DNA from: Anoplopoma fimbria
Taxonomy: Eukaryota; Chordata; Actinopteri; Perciformes; Anoplopomatidae
NCBI RefSeq assembly: GCF_027596085.1
Contig: NC_072458.1
Coordinates: 21,075,851 to 21,139,850 of the forward strand
Direction: 5' to 3'
DNA: 64,000 nucleotides
How positions within the stretch are numbered: position 1 is the first letter of the stretch; every line of letters starts with the position of its first letter. Positions 37,656 through 49,380 of the stretch are shown here, one piece after another. A program made the translations under genes and the position numbers. The notes beneath the pieces were generated by a model. That model was not told the origin of the DNA. It was given only the letters and a program-made list of their open reading frames with translations, and made no database searches.

Positions 37656-38382
37656 CTCTCCTTCTTATACCATTCCGAGCACTCATGAACTCACACACTC
37701 AACTACGCACACGGGTGACGTCAATAAAGTCTGTAAGGCTTTAGTGTTTCGGCCTTCTGTTGGAGATTGGGTATGGTCCCGTGAAAGCAGAGAGAGTCAG
37801 AGAGAAAGTAAACAAAGCGAGTGTGCTGCACGCATAAATACGGGAGGAGGTGGGGATGGTGTGGTGGAAGGGAGCTGTCTGTGTGAGTCAAAGCAAACAT
37901 GAGATGACAGAGTCAGGGAGGCAACGACTAGACTGGCTGACTGGCCCTTTGGCATCTCACACACTTTAATTAAAATAGATTGGAGATGGAGAAAAAGAGA
38001 GGGGGAAGGAGGAGTGGACTGTTACCGTGGAAACCAAGTTTGGGTAGATCGAGATCTTGAGTCATCTTCAAGAGGGAGAGGGATGTAAAGTATTTTATAC
38101 ATTCCATCACTGGTTTACAACATCGTACAGTAGCTATTTTTACACTGTCTAATATTTAGATATCTATTGCGTTCAACCCTTTTTTTTTATGTATTCATGA
38201 AAGTATTTTTTTTAAATACATACGTAATAGCTATACTCAGTATAGGGTGTTATAATAAGATAAGATTTTTATAAAATCTAAGCTTTTCCACTAAATTATA
38301 CAGACTATATCTGGCAAAAGCATATGAGGTCAATTACTCAGAGGATTATAGGCAGAAATGTGTGTGTTTCTGTGTGTGTGTT

Positions 38383-38384
<2 letters not shown>

Positions 38385-38416
<32 letters not shown>
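38385..38416 (+). repeat. (TG)n microsatellite
   Basis: 32 bp pure TG, preceded by impure TG from 38359. Confidence 0.95.
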
Positions 38417-38417
<1 letters not shown>

Positions 38418-38424
38418 CTGTTTT

Positions 38425-38910
38425 ACCTGTCTTGTGGGAACATAAACTTGTTAACACATTCACATTGTCGGGACTGACCTCTCTTATTGGGACGAAATGC
38501 AGGTCCCCATAACGTAAAGCATTACTTTTTAGGGTGAAGCTTTGGTTTAAGGTTATGGTAAACTTAGGGTAAGTCTCCAGGTAAAGAATGTAAGTCACTG
38601 TATTGTCCCCGACAGTCATGAAAACACACCTGTGTATGTGTGTGTGTACTTGTACATTAATCTATGTGGGGACCACTGAGTGTTTGACCTTCAAAGTGAG
38701 GACATTTTTGGAAAGTAAGGACATTTTGGGTGGTCCTCACTTCTTCAATGGCTTGTTTGAGAGTTCAGACATGGTTATAAGATTCAGGTTGAAAGGAAGT
38801 TTTGTTTAGGGTATGGGTTGGATTTAGGCATTTAGTTGTGATGGTTAGGGTAAGGGGGCTAGGTAATACATCAATGAGTATCCTCACAAATATAGAATGA
38901 CAGGGATGTG
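38425..38910. repeat. GT-associated dispersed repeat with GTGGGGAC/GTCCCC motifs
   Basis: Blocks such as TGCAGGTCCCCATAACGTAA, GTTTAAGGTTATGGTAAACT, TTAGGGTAAGTCTCCAGGTA, ATGTGGGGACCACTGAGTG and GATGGTTAGGGTAAGGGGGC surround TG tracts. This combination of (TG)n with GGGGAC and TTAGGGTAAG blocks is common in fish. Unnamed; boundaries approximate. Confidence 0.55.
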
Positions 38911-39847
38911 TGTACATGCTCACCTACATGCATCTTTCATGTTATTACATTCACATCTCTGTGGACCAGTGCTTGTTTGTATTTGCAACTGATTGCAGAC
39001 AATTAAGTGATGGTCTGTCTATAGTGTGACTTGGCATCTGAAACAGACCACAGAGCTGTTTGGCAGAGGCTCCTCAGCCCCCCGTAGAGCGTTGGAGGGA
39101 GGCTGGGAGCAGTTCATCACTCACACAGGATGGGGGTGATTAGTTGGCGACTGTATTCTGGGTCCTGGATCTAAATATAGAAGTTGCACTGGGGAAGGGC
39201 TGCGCTGCGGGGAGGATGGTGATGAAGGCATGTGGTCATCATTGATTTATCAGCAGGTGCCGGACAGCGTTTTAACATTCATGCAGACAACGCTGTGCTT
39301 AACAATTACAGAAGCTACATACACTAGCTCAGTGTTGACTAGTAAAACACGCAGTCACTCATATGCTCCAGTTAGGTTGAAGTTGGTTTCGAAGACACTG
39401 GAGCGTTTTGTCAGATACGCCTAACAAAACCAAATACACTTGCTGGGTCTCTTCAAAACGATAGCAAACAAACGAACTAGCTGAACTACTAATAAATCCA
39501 TTTGTTGAAGTCTGTCACACCTGCCCCAGAAGAACAAACTTAATAACAGTGGTGAACCCACTCACACTGCCAGCACATCATTTCTAACTTGTAATTTTTG
39601 TTATAGACCTAGCCTGATGAGGGTTGCCATGTCTATACTAATTAGAACTAAAAACATTACATGTGAAGAGATGCACAGAAGTGCTTAGGGCCTTGATAGT
39701 AAATTATATAATAATACAAATAAATGACGCTAGGCAAGGTAATTCATCTGGTCGATTTGACAGTTGGTTTAAACTGTCAAATCAACTTTGCTTAAGCAAC
39801 TTAGTATTTAAGGTATTTTCTTTTATTTCATTCCATTCTAGGCTTAT

Positions 39848-39950
39848 ATAGTGCTGCAGGGATGACATATGTTCAAGGCCAACACAGAAGTTAGCATCAC
39901 ACTGATTACCTCAAACAAAAAGTCAATGGGATTTTTGTTGATTTGGATTG
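39848..39950. repeat. Dispersed repeat, related to 15051-15150
   Basis: GTGCTGCAGGGATGACATAT, AAGGCCAACACAGAAGTTAG and AAGTCAATGGGATTTTTGTT correspond to the copy at 15051. Confidence 0.7.
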
Positions 39951-40010
39951 TTGTTGCTGAAAATAAGTTCTGTAGCAAAAACAAGCTTATGATACTTTCA
40001 TGTTTATACA

Positions 40011-40011
<1 letters not shown>

Positions 40012-40041
<30 letters not shown>
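40012..40041 (+). repeat. (TA)n microsatellite
   Basis: Pure TA run of 30 bp. Confidence 0.95.
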
Positions 40042-40044
<3 letters not shown>

Positions 40045-43000
40045 AAAGTCTGTCCATTAATAATAACTTAATAAAACATTAACTTTGAGAAAAGGGATCA
40101 GGAGGTGCAAAAGCTTCTGACCTATTTGGGGTTTTTAGGACTCCTTTCTGCACCATTCTATTTATATCTCAGTTGGTATTTTCAGACAAGGCTATTCAGA
40201 AATGTAATGATACCACGTGGACCATATGTACATGTGTTGTGGTCACAGGTTGTCATGGTAAAGATTGGGTTAGATCTTAAAGGTTAAACTGTATATAAAA
40301 TATAATCCACTGCCAACAAGAGTGTTTTGAAGAGTGTATAACAAACACAGATTTGAAGTACTGACAAGTACAGTGACATGCTGCTCATAGTGCACAGAAA
40401 GAATTGACACCGACTTTTCTTTTCAATAGCTGACAGAACCCACTCCTTCAAACAAGCCATGATGATCGCTATTCGCACAGCAAAACAAACTCTGGTGCGT
40501 AGTTGAGAGCAGAACTTCTCTCCGTTTGAAGGGCCATCGAGAGAATCGTTCCCACAGGCAGTGGGATGAGTGAGGTTTCCACCGGGGTTTGTATAATCTG
40601 TTGTTAGAAGTGCAGAACAGAAGAGGAAGCATGCTCTCAGCTGTTGCCAGGTAGGTTTTGTGTGTTATCCAGCATCTGTTGTAAGGATGTGGATTTGTCG
40701 TGCTATCAGATTTCACATCAATATATTTTTTTGGAACTGTTGTTTTTGTCACGAATACTGTCACACAGTACACAAATATTATACATAAAACTTCCGGTCA
40801 TTTCTCTCAGTTAGCAACCTTCCTAAGCAAAAAAAGGCTTCCTGACTGCTGCCCTAGTTCCCATCACAGACAGCAATGTTTCATTATATTGCATATTAAA
40901 TAGGCTACAGGTGTGTTCACTTCTTCACTTTGACCCGAGGGAAACCATCTGTGGTTGAAGCATTATAGTCAGTCATGACCACAAGATAGAAAGTAGTTTG
41001 TCTTCCTTTTTTTGTGTGCATATAATTTTATATATATAACACTTTTTTGTCTCTCTTTATCTTTTTCTGCAAAAATGTTTTCAAGTTGCATTAAAATTAC
41101 TCTGACACGTATAATTGACTTACATGAGTACATGTAACTGAGTAAATGTACCTCGTTACTACCCACCTCTGCTAATAAATAAGTGTTCAGGTGCTAATTA
41201 AAGCCCACTCACACCTTTAGCATCCAACCCCTGTTAAACCTGGTCTAGGTGATCATCATCATGGGCCAGAAGATCAGTTTTGCAATCTCTTCAGTCTCAT
41301 ATTGACATCATTACTAAAAAACATTACACATGGTTAATGGTCCCATAATTCACTTTACACCCATGAGTAGGTAGGTGTAGTACATCAGCAGTTACACCAG
41401 CGATACTGTACAGATTCGGTGAGAGTGTGCAAACGTTTTCACTCACACTAAATCCAGTTTACAGGAGGACATTAACATATAAATCTACAAATTTCATTAT
41501 AGAAATCTTTTGCTGAGCTGTGCGGACTGATTACATCTCCAAAAGATGTAGCTGGAGGCCATCCGTCAGATTGTTTTTCCTCATGCTGAAGGGTTGTGCA
41601 TGGTGCTGTAGTAAGATACAGATAATTATTTAAAGAGTTCGGAGGGTTGTGGTCCTTTTTTTTGTTTTGTCTTTCAAAAATACATGGGCGGCATTGTTAG
41701 TAATGTAATGAACAGTGTTTGTCTCCCGTCGTTAGCATGCCCGACTAACCAAGCGCAAGCATTATATCCAGCATATCTATCATGTACTATTTAGTGGGGT
41801 AAGGTTATGCGTGAAACCAAGTTTTTAATAAATCACCATTCTGAAAACTGGTAAAATACAAAAGATTATTATCATAATTTCCATTAAACTATATTAGAAT
41901 ACATTTAGTACGAAATATTACAGAACATGAAATACATATTTTAAAATGATTATGTAGGCCTATTGCTTGGAAATAAAAAAGAAAGTATAGAATATTAAAG
42001 TAGACATACAAGGAATGTTTCTTAATAAATATTAATAAGTAACTAGTTTACAATGCGTTATGATGTACTATAGTATGTAAAATAGTGCACCGAAGCAATA
42101 AACACATTAGTAGAGTTAATATCAAAATCAAGAAAAAATGAGAGTTGTATCACTTTAAATTTAACTGGACAACCTTCTCCTCCACTTTAATGTTTTAACG
42201 TGAGTCAAAGTTCAGTAAAGCCTCATCATCTCCTCTCACTAACACAACATCTAACCTCCCCCCCCTCTTCTGGCCTCTCCACCACTGAGATGGAACTGAC
42301 TCTACAAGCCTGTGCATTGAACTTAGCACATATTGAACACCCTGCTGATCGATGTGCACATGGGCCCTGAGTGCATGCTACTGATTATTTAAAAGGTGTG
42401 CTTCAGTATGTGTTTAACCACCCAGGTGGAACGAGCAGCAGGGCTGGCCGGATTATGGATCCAGACCAAAAAAACGAACGTACACTCATTCCCTTCTCGT
42501 CATAGAAGGAGTTCAATACCAAAGGCTCACGACACACAACACAGTCTTGTGAAGTAGTCACGAAATGCAATCTTTTGGTTTTGTCAACAGGGACGAAATT
42601 ACATTACAAAGCAAATTTTATAAGCAGTTTTATGCAACAAAAAACACTTTTTGGTTTAGGAAATGTTTGGGCTTTAAATAACTACATAGGTTTAGGCAAG
42701 TTTAGGTTACATTTTTTTAAACTGTCACTATCTCTGACCGTCATGTGGATCTGTATAATTTGTGTGTCCAATGCAATGTAGGCGCTTCATTTAATTTCCA
42801 TTGGCGTTGTTTTTCTCAAATTTTGCAAACGTTAAGTGTTATTATCAAGTAGAAAACCAGTTGCAACAGATTTACTAGTTCTTATATAGAGAAACATTTA
42901 CAACAAATACTCTAATTGCCACTTTTAGCTGTTTCTAAACAGAGTAAAGACTTGTTAAGGAAATTTGCATATTACTTCATGCATGATAAAATGACTGAAA

Positions 43001-43879
43001 AACAATGGAGCGTCTTAAGGGAGTTGCAGATTGAAACCGACTCCCCACTATAACGACACACCGACCATTTCCAGCTCGACGAACACATTCTGCAGAGACC
43101 CCGCTGACCTCAGTAACGAAAAGAGTGACTCTGTTTGCGTGTGTGTGTGTTAACAGCACAACCATGCATCTGTTTAATTTACTGTGTGTGTTTGTTGCCA
43201 TGAGTGTGACGGGCCATCAGTCATGGTCGGATCCCTTTACTGCCAGGTGGCCCTCGGGGAGAGAAAAAGATGCAATATGGCAGTGATGGAGTGAGATGTA
43301 CTCGAGATTGTGTGGGTGAATGCATGTAAATAAATGGCCGTGCATGGCTGGTGGGTTGTACTGGTTGTTGTTGTTGTTGGAGTGACAGCTGGCTGATTCA
43401 TCTGCTTGGTTGGGATAAAATACCGCCCAGTTTCTACAGACCAGAGGGAGTACACCTCCACGAGAGCTTCAGTAATCCACCCTCTCTGCTCTCTTTTTCT
43501 CTTATCTGTCTTGTGTACATTATCCAGCTGCTCGGTGACTCATACCAACAACGGTGTTCGTACATCTGTCTGTCTGTGTGAGATCTTGTTCATTTATCTT
43601 TCTGAGGAGAATAAGGTATTTACAGTTATAGTATGATGAGAAAATCACTCTTAACTTAGAGTATTTTTGTTCGTCCTCACGTTAGGTGGACATTTTTATT
43701 ATACTTAAAAAATATACACTAAAAAACAAGTTGGTTATAGTAACGAGAGTAAATGTGACACCTGTGCCTCACTTAATGCTGTGTTATTTCTAGATAAGGG
43801 GTTAGATTTAGGGGTAACACTCTTATTTGCTTTCTTTCTGAGAGTTAAAAGAGTAGAGATGAGACGTATTCTAAATTTG

Positions 43880-43940
43880 AAGCTAGAGCTGGAAGTTTAT
43901 TAGCTTAGCTTAGCATAAAGCCCAGTGCTGAACCCGACTC
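43880..43940. repeat. Fragment of a fish repeat (TTAGCTTAGCTTAGCATAAA)
   Basis: The phrase TTAGCTTAGCTTAGCATAAA following AGCTGGAAG is one I associate with a frequent fish element. Short and degenerate. Confidence 0.4.
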
Positions 43941-44157
43941 CAGTTAAGTAGCAACCTCGTCCAGCTGCTAGTTCAAGCTGTTACGCTCAGTATGAACACA
44001 ACTGGACTGAACTGAACTCAGAGGTCGCCAATTTCTTGTGATGGTTTGGCTTTTGCAGTCTTTTATTTAAGGCTTAACCAGGAAGTAATGTACTGTGTGT
44101 CAAAGAGTATGTCTACAAAGTCAGATGAGAAACTCCCCAGCTGTCCTAATAATAAAA

Positions 44158-44160
<3 letters not shown>

Positions 44161-44228
<68 letters not shown>
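44161..44228 (+). repeat. (AT)34 microsatellite
   Basis: Pure AT run of 68 bp. Confidence 0.97.
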
Positions 44229-44231
<3 letters not shown>

Positions 44232-44339
44232 GTGCTTTACATCTAGAAATATAAATGTTAAAAATGACACATTGAGTTTTTTATATACATGGGACTGGTT
44301 CTCCCTGAAATCATTGGTCCTCACAAGGATTGGAAAACA

Positions 44340-44341
<2 letters not shown>

Positions 44342-44383
<42 letters not shown>
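44342..44383 (+). repeat. (GT)21 microsatellite
   Basis: Pure GT run, complementary to the CA run at 44482-44555. Confidence 0.97.
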
Positions 44384-44385
<2 letters not shown>

Positions 44386-44481
44386 GTGTCTGTTGCAGTG
44401 TGTACATGTTTGCTGAGTGACTGTGTCCTCTTATTGCTCTAAACAGGAAATCCATTCTGTCAGTCTCCTCCCTAATTGTCA

Positions 44482-44555
<74 letters not shown>
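44482..44555 (+). repeat. (AC)37 microsatellite
   Basis: Pure AC run of 74 bp, 98 bp after a GT run with which it could pair. Confidence 0.97.
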
Positions 44556-44560
<5 letters not shown>

Positions 44561-45074
44561 ACCCACACTGTACATGCTCAACACACACAAAAAGAGAGAC
44601 AAATACAATGCTTTTATGTGCACATGTACACAAACACACATATATATATATTACTCCGGCTAATCTGTGCACATTAAGGCCATTAGAGGAAACATTATCT
44701 CTTTTATCCGTGATTACAGCAGCCATGTACCAGAGCAGTGATGATGCCTTTTTGCAAATCCAGAGTGCTTTAGATCATCCGAGGGGCACTGACCCTTTCC
44801 TGACCATTAGAGACTAAACTCTACATTTTATTGTCCAGACACAAAGAAATTCACTTCTCTCTAAAACCTGCAGTAGATAGCGAAAAGCACTTAAGCCTAA
44901 TTAGCTCGAGTTCTACGCCAGCGACACCAGATGGTATATTTCTTTTTTGTCACAGTTAAGGGTGGTGTTGATTGACTGCACACTATCTTATCCTACTCAA
45001 TGATTATCAAACCTTGACACGGACACTTTTCTACACAACTACAGTTTCTGATTTTGTAGCTTGAATTACGAATA

Positions 45075-45145
45075 TTCAATTTCAATCCAGTTTATTTATT
45101 AAGAGTCATATCATAACAGAAGTTATATCGAGATTTTTTATATTT
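45075..45145. repeat. Fragment of a fish dispersed repeat
   Basis: CAATTTCAATCCAGTTTATT, then GAGTCATATCATAACAGAAG and TTATATCGAGATTTTTTATA resembles the common fish CAATTCAATTTTATTTATA...TCATAACA...TTATCTCGAGAC sequence. Recognised from memory. Confidence 0.5.
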
Positions 45146-45281
45146 AGCAGATCTGGATTGTACTCTGTGATTTAGAGGGACCCAACATCCCCCCATGAGA
45201 AAGCATTTGGATGACAGTGGTAACAAAAAACTCCCCTTCTACCGGCAGAAAGCTCAGGCAGAACTGGGCTCTGGTTGGGTT

Positions 45282-45315
<34 letters not shown>
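45282..45315 (+). repeat. (GA)n microsatellite
   Basis: GA run with one AAAG interruption. Confidence 0.93.
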
Positions 45316-47546
45316 AAAGAGAATATGTGTTCAACAGGTGAGGCTGAGACAGAGATGCATTTCACAAAAAATGTGAAACGTTTGATGAAATAATAAACAT
45401 TTATTTTGACAATTTCAATCCCAGATTTCGAAGAGTTTAGTGTCTTCTCAAAATTAAAAAAATACTCCTAGAAAAGTTGAGACAAGGTATATCTTTCTGT
45501 CCACTTTGTATCAACATACCACAACCTAAGGGACAGTGAATAACCTACACACACAGGTGTGTTTTTTTAAATGTAATTATATAATTATCCAATTATCATT
45601 ATAACAGCTGTAATGTGTTAATATTCCTATTAATATGATTGTGTACCTTTTCATACCAATAAAGACACTTTCAATACATAAAAAAGAGAGGGAGAGAGAA
45701 AGACAAAGAGGCATACAGATGTACAGAAACAACAATTATAACAATGCAATTGTTTTTAAAGTCTCCATATTACCATGTACGCATGACGGTAACAGTTTAT
45801 AATAACACTCAGTAATCAACACTTCATAATAACAGAATTCTCTGCAAGGAAAAGCTCCACATTGTATAACAATATGACATTTTAACTTAAAGTGGGCCTT
45901 CAAAAAAAAGTTAAAGCCATGGCTGCTGACAAGTGCTTTCACCTTCAATTAGAGAGCCTGTGTCCGTATGTCCAATTACTGCAGTAAATGATGAGGCGAA
46001 GGGAAAAAACTGCACATGTAAAGCACATTAGATAATGTTAAATGCTTGTTGAAAGTATACATAAGGCTATATAATGAGGGGGAAAGTTCAAGTGAGTGTG
46101 CCTGACTTCACAATTTGTTATTTTTCTTTAAAAAATTTGAAAGATTTGAAAAGTTTTCCAACGCAGCAACAGCTGATATAAAAAGTCATGCATTGTCTTA
46201 AACATAGTAATTGCATTAACTTTTGTCAATGCGATTGACTCCAATGCTGCTGTAATACGAAACCTAATTGAAGAAAATGACAGTTGTGATAATATATATT
46301 TCCTGCTGTTGCCGGCAGCCCCTCTGAGATTCAGCTTCACTCGGGGTAAACACATTAATTAGAGGAAAGATTATTTTTAAATTCTGCTCAGCATAATGTA
46401 TGCACATTTAGAACGTGAAGCAATAATCATTGCACAAATACAAATTATGCTCTTTTAATCCATTTTTTAATTGTTCCATGTGCATGAGAGAGGAATGCTA
46501 AATAGCTTTTAATCAATGTGCCTGACAGGATATGTTTTCATGACATATGCTTTAATAATTACATCACCCTTTTTCATTAATGTCATGGTATACTTTGTTT
46601 TTTAATGTAGCCCATTTGTGGCTGAAAGGAACAGCTTGACATCTTTTTTTTAAATGTAATAACAGATGGAAACATCAACCACTCTTGTGTCTCTGTGTGT
46701 GTGGGGTTAATTAGCTTAGCATAAATGAATGACTCAAATGAATTGTTTTGCAAAATGTTTAATACTTCTATCTATCAATCAATCAAGAATACATTTTGTT
46801 TCTCTTGCTTTATTTTTTGTGCTCGTTATTTTTGTTTCACTTTTCTGGAAATATAAGAATGGATAACTGGAACCTTGAATATGAGCTTTAAACATTTTAT
46901 CCAGCACGTATCAGATTATGGAGCTGTAGGTTTGGCTATAAACTCTGCTCATATGAGGAAAAATCAATCCATGTGATGAAGCCCTGTGAAGTAAAAACGT
47001 CTCTGCCAGCTGTCCCCCTCCTTCACCCACTCCAACCATCTTCTCTTTTATTTTACCCACCCTTCTATCTGTAAGTGCTTAGCAACATGCCTGGTCATGC
47101 TTTCACTGAAGTGTTCCCTGTACTGGATATGTGTGTGTTCATGTGACACCCTGTATGTTTAAATTGCCTGAGGTGTGTGCAGCCAGTCTTTCAAATGCAT
47201 CGACACTTTGTGTACATGTGCAATTTTAATATATATACACTTTAATAAGATGCACAAATTCTTAAACTGCACGTTTGACTTCCTGTCAGCACTTCTCATC
47301 CTCACTTTATTGCTATTTCCTGGCTCTCACAACCTTTCCTCTTCTCTTACTTCCTCTGCTTTTATCTGATTCCTATATCTTTTCCCTCCATGTTTCTTAC
47401 ATTGTTTCCGCTCCTTTTGCTTCCTTTCCACCTTTCAAACATCCTGGATAAGGTAGCCATGGAAACACAATTGAAGTGTGTTAGTGACAAAATAGATTTT
47501 TGTAAAGGCCAGCCAATGGATTACTACCTTACCGAAACACACACAC

Positions 47547-47548
<2 letters not shown>

Positions 47549-47582
<34 letters not shown>
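47549..47582 (+). repeat. (AC)n microsatellite
   Basis: Pure AC run after an impure CACACACTTA segment. Confidence 0.95.
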
Positions 47583-47585
<3 letters not shown>

Positions 47586-49265
47586 GTTCCGTGTTCCCAT
47601 ATCTCCTCTTATCTATCTCAAGGGATAGCCTTAATCAGTTGCCATGGATACCAACATGAAGGGATGAATCCTTCTAGATGAAACTTTGTACCACTTAAAA
47701 GACATGAGCATTAAAGAGAGAGCGTCTTAGGAAGATTGTCCTTCTGAAGTGTTTCATAGTCTCAGGTCCTGTCTCCTCTACTGAACGTTTGTCTTCGTCA
47801 AACTGTAGAGAAACACTGCTGCAACGACCGAAGTTATTTTAAAACAAAATGCTGTAGATTTTTTTAAGGTTGCCGTGCAAAGCCGTAGGCACGGCAGCGG
47901 CAATCACATGAAACCCAGTTCCAGAGTGCTGAATGTGAAAAGGTCAATACACATTTCCAGCCAGAGGTAACTGCCGTGTAAGTATTATATTTGGACAAAA
48001 GGTGTTGGTCGGTACCCGGTGGTGACAATGTTTTATAAAAAAAAAGAGGACATAAAGTGCACATAAAAGAGAGTTTATGGGGTCCAGAACCAGATGTTCC
48101 CTCAGTTTAATGGTCAGGATTTAATTAAAATACCTGAAATGAATTGAAAAGCCATCAACGATCCTATCTGGGAATTGTGCAGCTTTTATGTGTCTCATTC
48201 AAAACTCGATGAACAGAAAGTAACCTACTATTTATTGTTTCTCGCTGAATCACTACATAGACTACATCCTTGTAGCATCTTAACTCTAGCAGGGAAATCA
48301 TTACAGATTAATGATACTGAACTCAATTGCATCTTGGCTTTTTATTTTTTTCTTTCTCCATTGTTGTAGCAGGTTGAGTAAGAGTCTACAGCCAAAACGT
48401 CTCTCTGAGGCTGTACTTTGGCTGAGTGGTGCAAAAATGCTGATGTAAAGCAGATATAATTCTTACATTGAATATTTAACATGATTATCTTTACTCAAAT
48501 TCATGGCAATGCATTCATACGTTGTGATACTGTAGTCTGGAATAAAGTGGGTGGATTGACAGACAAAATATTACTTTCCCTAGAGTCAAAATATACAGAA
48601 AATATTGGAAAACATATGAATATCATGGAGCTTCTTGTTAACTGTCAACTGTTTACTCACTTGTGACAGGGGATGTAATTTTGCTGTCAGGCTCTGACAC
48701 AAAAGCACGAAAATAAAAATGACAGACACAATAGCTGGTGAGGTGTGCTTGTAGCTGCTTGTTATCCAGGCATTTGCAGAATTCATGAATATTCAGTTAT
48801 AGGCAAACACACACACACACAAATGACTACTACTGGTTGCACCAAGGACATTTCACATTACTTATCTGGTGAGGAGTTTGAACAAATTAGCTAAACATGC
48901 ACGAGCAACGTTATGACTCTGTTTTCCTTTTTATTTAACTGTACAGAGAGAAGGGCTGTCTGAAAGGTTTTGTCAGCTCGACGCCTAATTAAAACACTTT
49001 GCAGCACTTTGAGAGAAGTGTCTGTTTAAAAAAACTACAGTGCTTGAGCAGGCAAAAAAACCCAAAAACATTTTGTGGACTGCAGGGTCCCCATCACCAT
49101 CTCTGCCAAGACAGCAAGACAGTGAGTCGGCCATCATCGTTTCCCTCCACGGGCGCCGCTCAGCTTTGTATCCAAGCAGAAGGAAAAACAAACTAACAAA
49201 CTCTTCATATTTGAAACTTTGGAACAAGTGCTGCTTTTCCTCTCCATCTGTGTCCATGAGTGATT

Positions 49266-49380
49266 GTGCACCTCAGTGTCTGTCCACGGCCAGTCTCGCA
49301 TTCTGCTGCAGCAAACTGCATAAGATTCGAGGGTGGTCCAGTTATGGCTGCAAGTACAAGGACCTCTCGTGGTTGCAATG
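49266..49380. repeat. Dispersed repeat, copy 2 (pair with 30559)
   Basis: Same order of blocks as 30559-30680, with GTGCACCTCAGTGTCTGTCC and AAGGACCTCTCGTGGTTGCA. The repeat may continue to about 49560, where copy 1 no longer aligns. Confidence 0.8.

Noticed and set aside
39754..39783. 12-bp inverted repeat GATTTGACAGTT / AACTGTCAAATC
   Set aside because: Short and plausible by chance in AT-rich DNA; no supporting context.
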